The position numbers were made by a program, and so were the translations under genes. A stretch of DNA of 64,000 nt from Heterotrichella gracilis (taxonomy: Eukaryota; Sar; Xanthophyceae; Tribonematales; Xanthonemataceae), in contig JAULBX010012985.1 of NCBI GenBank assembly GCA_032358255.1, forward strand, positions 36,708-100,707, read 5' to 3'. This document shows positions 60,694 to 64,000 of this stretch, piece by piece; the first letter of the stretch is position 1; each line of letters starts with the position of its first letter. The notes beneath the pieces are model-generated. The model ran no database searches and was not told the origin of the DNA. It saw only the letters and a list, made by a program, of their open reading frames with translations.

Positions 60694-63061
60694 ATGGGGA
60701 CCTCTGAGGCAGAAGCAGACAAGTTCCTGAAGCAAGCAGCCAAGCTATGTTCGCCCTCCATGCTTTCCCTGAGGTTCAAGCCTGACTGGGACCAAGCCAC
60801 TCCCCTTTATGAAGCAGCTGCTGTCACCTACAAGGTATTGTGCCCCACCCAGAATGTGCTATCCCTTTGTCCACAGAGGGTGCTCGACATGGGTTATGCA
60901 AGCGTGCAGCGTGGGTGGCTGTAGAGGGTGCACAGGCCTGTTTCTACGGACATGGACACAACCCCTTGTCCACAGAGACAGGCCTGTTCAATGCCACAGG
61001 GTTCATTGTACTTTCAAGGAGGATACAGTTGTGCACTCTCAGGCTTTGACAGGCCTGTTGTCTGACGCTTGCGACAACCACTGCAGAGGCTCAACAAGCT
61101 AGAAAAAGCGCAGCTTGCCTTTGAGAAAGCAGCCGAAGGCCAGGACATGATCCGCTCCCCGTGGAATGCCGCCAAGCACATGGAGAAAGCTGGCGAGTGC
61201 GCCAAGCAGCTGGGCAAAGTGGACCAAGTGCTGGACTTCTACAAGTAAGCTCCCCAGCTACAGCTACGCACCCACTTGGTGGCATGTGTGCTGACATGCA
61301 TACCGCTTTGCCTTGACAAGGTTCCCAACTGCTGGCATTTGGGTATTTGCTCAGATTTTCCCTCGTTATAGAGTCCGCGTAGAATGCCATGGCTGAACAT
61401 TTGCAAACACAGTTTGTTGGCATACAAGCTGACATGCTTGACGTGCGTTGCAGGAAAGCTGCAGACTACTATAACATAGCTGGGAGGAACTCCACCGCAG
61501 CGGACTGCCTTGCCAAAGCAGCGAAAATGATGGAGGACACAGACCCCAAGGTAATAGATTATTGGTACTAATATTTCTTGCCATTCCCGCAAGAAAAAAC
61601 AGATCAGCAGTCAGCCCTGCACAAGCCTGCGCCACCTAGCCCTGTCCTGACACTGCTTGTACCATTTCTGGTGGTAGATAGGGGTAACATGTAGTATTCC
61701 TCAGCGTGCATGTCTGTATCAACCTTGCCTTTCCTTCTGTCACTTCACCACCACAGTGCTGCAAGGTCACCCATGCACACTACTCCACAGCTTCTTGTTT
61801 CATGTAATACATTTCATCACCAGCGCACTCAGCACTCTCTGCATTTCTACCCAGCTGGCAAACGACCTGTACTTGGAGGCCATCGCGGCACTGGAAGCCG
61901 ACGGCAAGGAGGGCCTGGCTGGGGACATTTTCAGGCAGGCTATTGGCTGCCAGCTGAAAGCGGAGCGGCATGCAGAGGCTGTGTCTCTGCTCCTGAAGTT
62001 TGCCGCTGCGTGTGAGAACGTTAAGGCAAAATCCAGCCAGTGCAAAGCCTACCTGGGAGCTGTGGTGACATGGCTGTATGCCAAGGATGCCAAACAGGCG
62101 TGGGCGACGTTCCAGGTATGGCACCGCATGTTACCAATGCAGCTGCTGCACTGGTAGAGCATGGTCTACATGCAGAGCGTGGGGGACGTGTGGCATGCCG
62201 CAGTGGTGCCCATACAGCTAGTGCACTGGTAAGAAATGACAGCACAGCATCTTTCTTGGGCACCATGCTGTGCATGTGTTGTGGATCATGCTGCAGCAAA
62301 CGATGCACTGGTATGACACAATGGTGAAGGCCTGGGCAGTCATGCACATTGCATCTCAATGCCGCATGTGTCTCACCAACAGCCGTTAGCTTCTCTAGTT
62401 GCACTCATTGTCATGCTAGCTGCCGAGGTTTCATTGTAATCTAGGAAATTTGGCATGGTTTGCAAGTGTCCACGTCACCTATTGTGGAATCAATTGCATG
62501 CTGTTTATCCTTGTGGCAGCCTGGGGATTGCCATGCCCATTTTTCAGCAGCTTATCGCATCTGCCTCGATGCTAATGTAACCCCTATCACTTTCCTCAGG
62601 ACGCGCTCTCAGTGGACGCATTCGTCACCTCAATAGTCATGCCAGTCATTGCATCTGTTCTTAACAGTCAATCAATAGTACTGTTGCACATTTCCCATCA
62701 CTCCATGCATGTCATGAAGCACTGCATGGGACTAAATGCTAGTCATGCCCATCAATCTTCCTCAGCAATGCTAACCAAGATCATGAACCCTCCTCAGGAT
62801 GCCCTGTCAGTGGATGCCTTCCTCAGCTCCGACGAAGCCTTTGCTGCAGAGGCGCTGTTCGACGCATACAAGACAGGCGACCCGCAGCTGGTCAAGCAGT
62901 GCGTGGAAACCAGGTCAGCGCTCTTCTTCAGCCTGGATAACCAAGTTGCCAGGCTGGCGCGCAAGCTGCCCACGGGGGATGTGGGTGACATGGCGGTGGC
63001 CCTGGGTGGGGCAACGGGGGCGGTACAGCTGGGGGGGGACGACGGGGACGATTTCACGTGA
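60694..63061 (+). CDS. Gamma-soluble NSF attachment protein (gamma-SNAP)
   Basis: Five exons join in frame: 60694..60834, 61087..61244, 61454..61550, 61855..62115, 62798..63061 (306 aa, close to the roughly 312 of animal gamma-SNAP). SNAPs bind SNARE bundles and recruit the AAA ATPase NSF, which recycles SNAREs after membrane fusion. The protein is all helical with TPR-like hairpins. Recognisable parts are the N-terminal LRFKPDWDQATPLYEAAAVTYK, then AAKHMEKAGECAKQLGK, the KAADYYNIAGRNSTAADCLAKAAKMMED helix pair, DIFRQAIGCQLKAERHAEAV, and FAAEALFDAYKTGDPQLVKQCV near the end. FKPDW and the AAKHMEKAG block favour gamma over alpha SNAP. The C-terminus is Gly/Asp-rich and acidic. A copy of the exon 5 start lies upstream in the last intron. 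Confidence 0.92.
62598..62650 (+). repeat. Upstream copy of the gamma-SNAP exon 5 start
   Basis: The segment tcag|ga-gc-ct-tcagtgga-gc-ttc repeats the used exon at 62798 in diverged form, with an intact acceptor. The intron text before both (atgccagtca / catgcccatcaat) is also related. Confidence 0.75.
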
Positions 63062-64000
63062 CGGGGAGGTGCAGGTGTGGTGATGCGTGAAAGGGTGTGG
63101 TGAATGTGGGGGTTGCAACTTGTTGACAATTGCAGCCGTACTATACTTCATTTTGCATTGGCATCAATTTATTGGCACTGCCATAGGCCATGGATGCAGC
63201 AAGCTGAACAATGTGTATATTCTGGCAGGTTACTGATAAATATTGTCAATTCCATATCAATGTTCGTACTTTATGATTGGCACATTACAGTGGCACGTGC
63301 ATGAATTCTTATTGCGCGCAGCCGTGCAGCCGCTGTGTGGCAGAGTTGCAGCTGAGTGCTGTTGTACAACAACATAACAATTAATGCAATCTCATCGGTG
63401 TCCACTGAATAGTATAATTCATAATACAATTATAAGGAGCAGTAGATGCCACTGGATGCCCATGGCATGGCACAATCATTGCTCTATGCATTGTGCTGCA
63501 TGGCCCCTCTAGGATTCTAATTATTGCAATGAGCAGTAGATGCCCATGGCAGGCTTGCAGTGCATCACCGTCTATGCACGCAATGCGGCATGGCATATGC
63601 ATATGGCCCCCCAGGGGTGCGGCATGGCCAAAAGCCTTCACCACTGTCATCTATAGCCTAGGCCTCTAGCTCCTGTTATTTTGTGATGTTCCTCGTCAAT
63701 TATTTGGCCATGGTGCAATCATTGTGCCAAATGTTTATGAGGCAGATAGTCTCATTTCCCTAGATAGTCTCATTTCCTTGGGTCTCCCCACATCCACAGC
63801 CCTATCACTTTTAAAACGTTTACAAGTTATCGCCATCATCCGCACACATGCTCTCTATACCACAGGCCGCCGCCTAACACGTAGCCCACAGGGGGCACCA
63901 CCCTCGCCTGATACCGACAGCCTGCAGTGGGCACAGCCGCACCTTGATACCCCCAGCCCGCAGTGGGCATCTGCTTCACCTAGTTTTGACAATCCCCACC
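63062..64000. other. Right flank without a gene
   Basis: This is the 3' side of gamma-SNAP. Local repeats include agcagtagatgcc with catggca at 63440-63550, tagtctcatttcc doubled near 63746-63777, and a ctgataccga/cttgatacccc with cagcc-gcagtgggca pair at 63908-63970. No coding region was found. Confidence 0.6.

Overview
The window looks like nuclear DNA of a chlorophyte green alga, most probably Chlorophyceae/Chlamydomonadales. The evidence is: dense GT-AG introns in every gene; GC-rich exons in more AT-rich introns; an LHCSR-type photoprotective antenna gene; a Pro/Ser-rich wall-type protein; TGTAA polyadenylation-like motifs; and many interspersed CCCTAAA/TTTAGGG plant-type telomere-like words inside introns. 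A Haematococcus-like genome would fit, but that is inference. I see no plasmid, phage, CRISPR or bacterial feature.

Layout, left to right: an unrecognised gene cut by the left edge (137-916, minus); about 4 kb with no convincing gene; a glycerophosphodiester phosphodiesterase-family protein (5273-8394, plus); an MFS transporter (9461-14127, plus); a fungal-type UDP-galactopyranose mutase (15367-19366, plus); a 21-exon kinesin-4-like motor (20381-31309, minus); a secreted Cys-rich, Pro-rich, root-cap/VWD-like protein (32754-37173, plus); an LPLAT/AGPAT-like acyltransferase (38920-42337, plus); a family 90 (CAP10/POGLUT-like) glycosyltransferase with a type II anchor (44735-49051, plus); an LHCSR protein (50949-52789, minus); COP9 signalosome subunit 1 (54612-59999, minus); and gamma-SNAP (60694-63061, plus). 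Exon models were built by hand from splice sites. All complete models keep frame from ATG to stop (325, 556, 514, 1626, 646, 369, 696, 277, 434 and 306 aa in that order).

The genes are not an operon and mostly do unrelated jobs. The loosest shared theme is the secretory pathway and cell surface: galactofuranose precursor synthesis, a Golgi-type glycosyltransferase, a wall-type Pro-rich protein and a membrane-fusion factor. CSN1 and gamma-SNAP are head to head over 0.7 kb, and the kinesin and root-cap-like genes are head to head over 1.4 kb.

The most striking signal is not a gene. In nine of the ten complete genes, introns carry diverged tandem copies of the flanking exon end plus its splice site, often two to four copies at roughly 100 bp spacing and often next to telomere-like words. 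Copies lie on the donor side (downstream) or acceptor side (upstream), and only one copy of each set keeps the frame of the full exon. This looks like a recurrent boundary-anchored duplication process that lengthens introns and supplies alternative splice sites.
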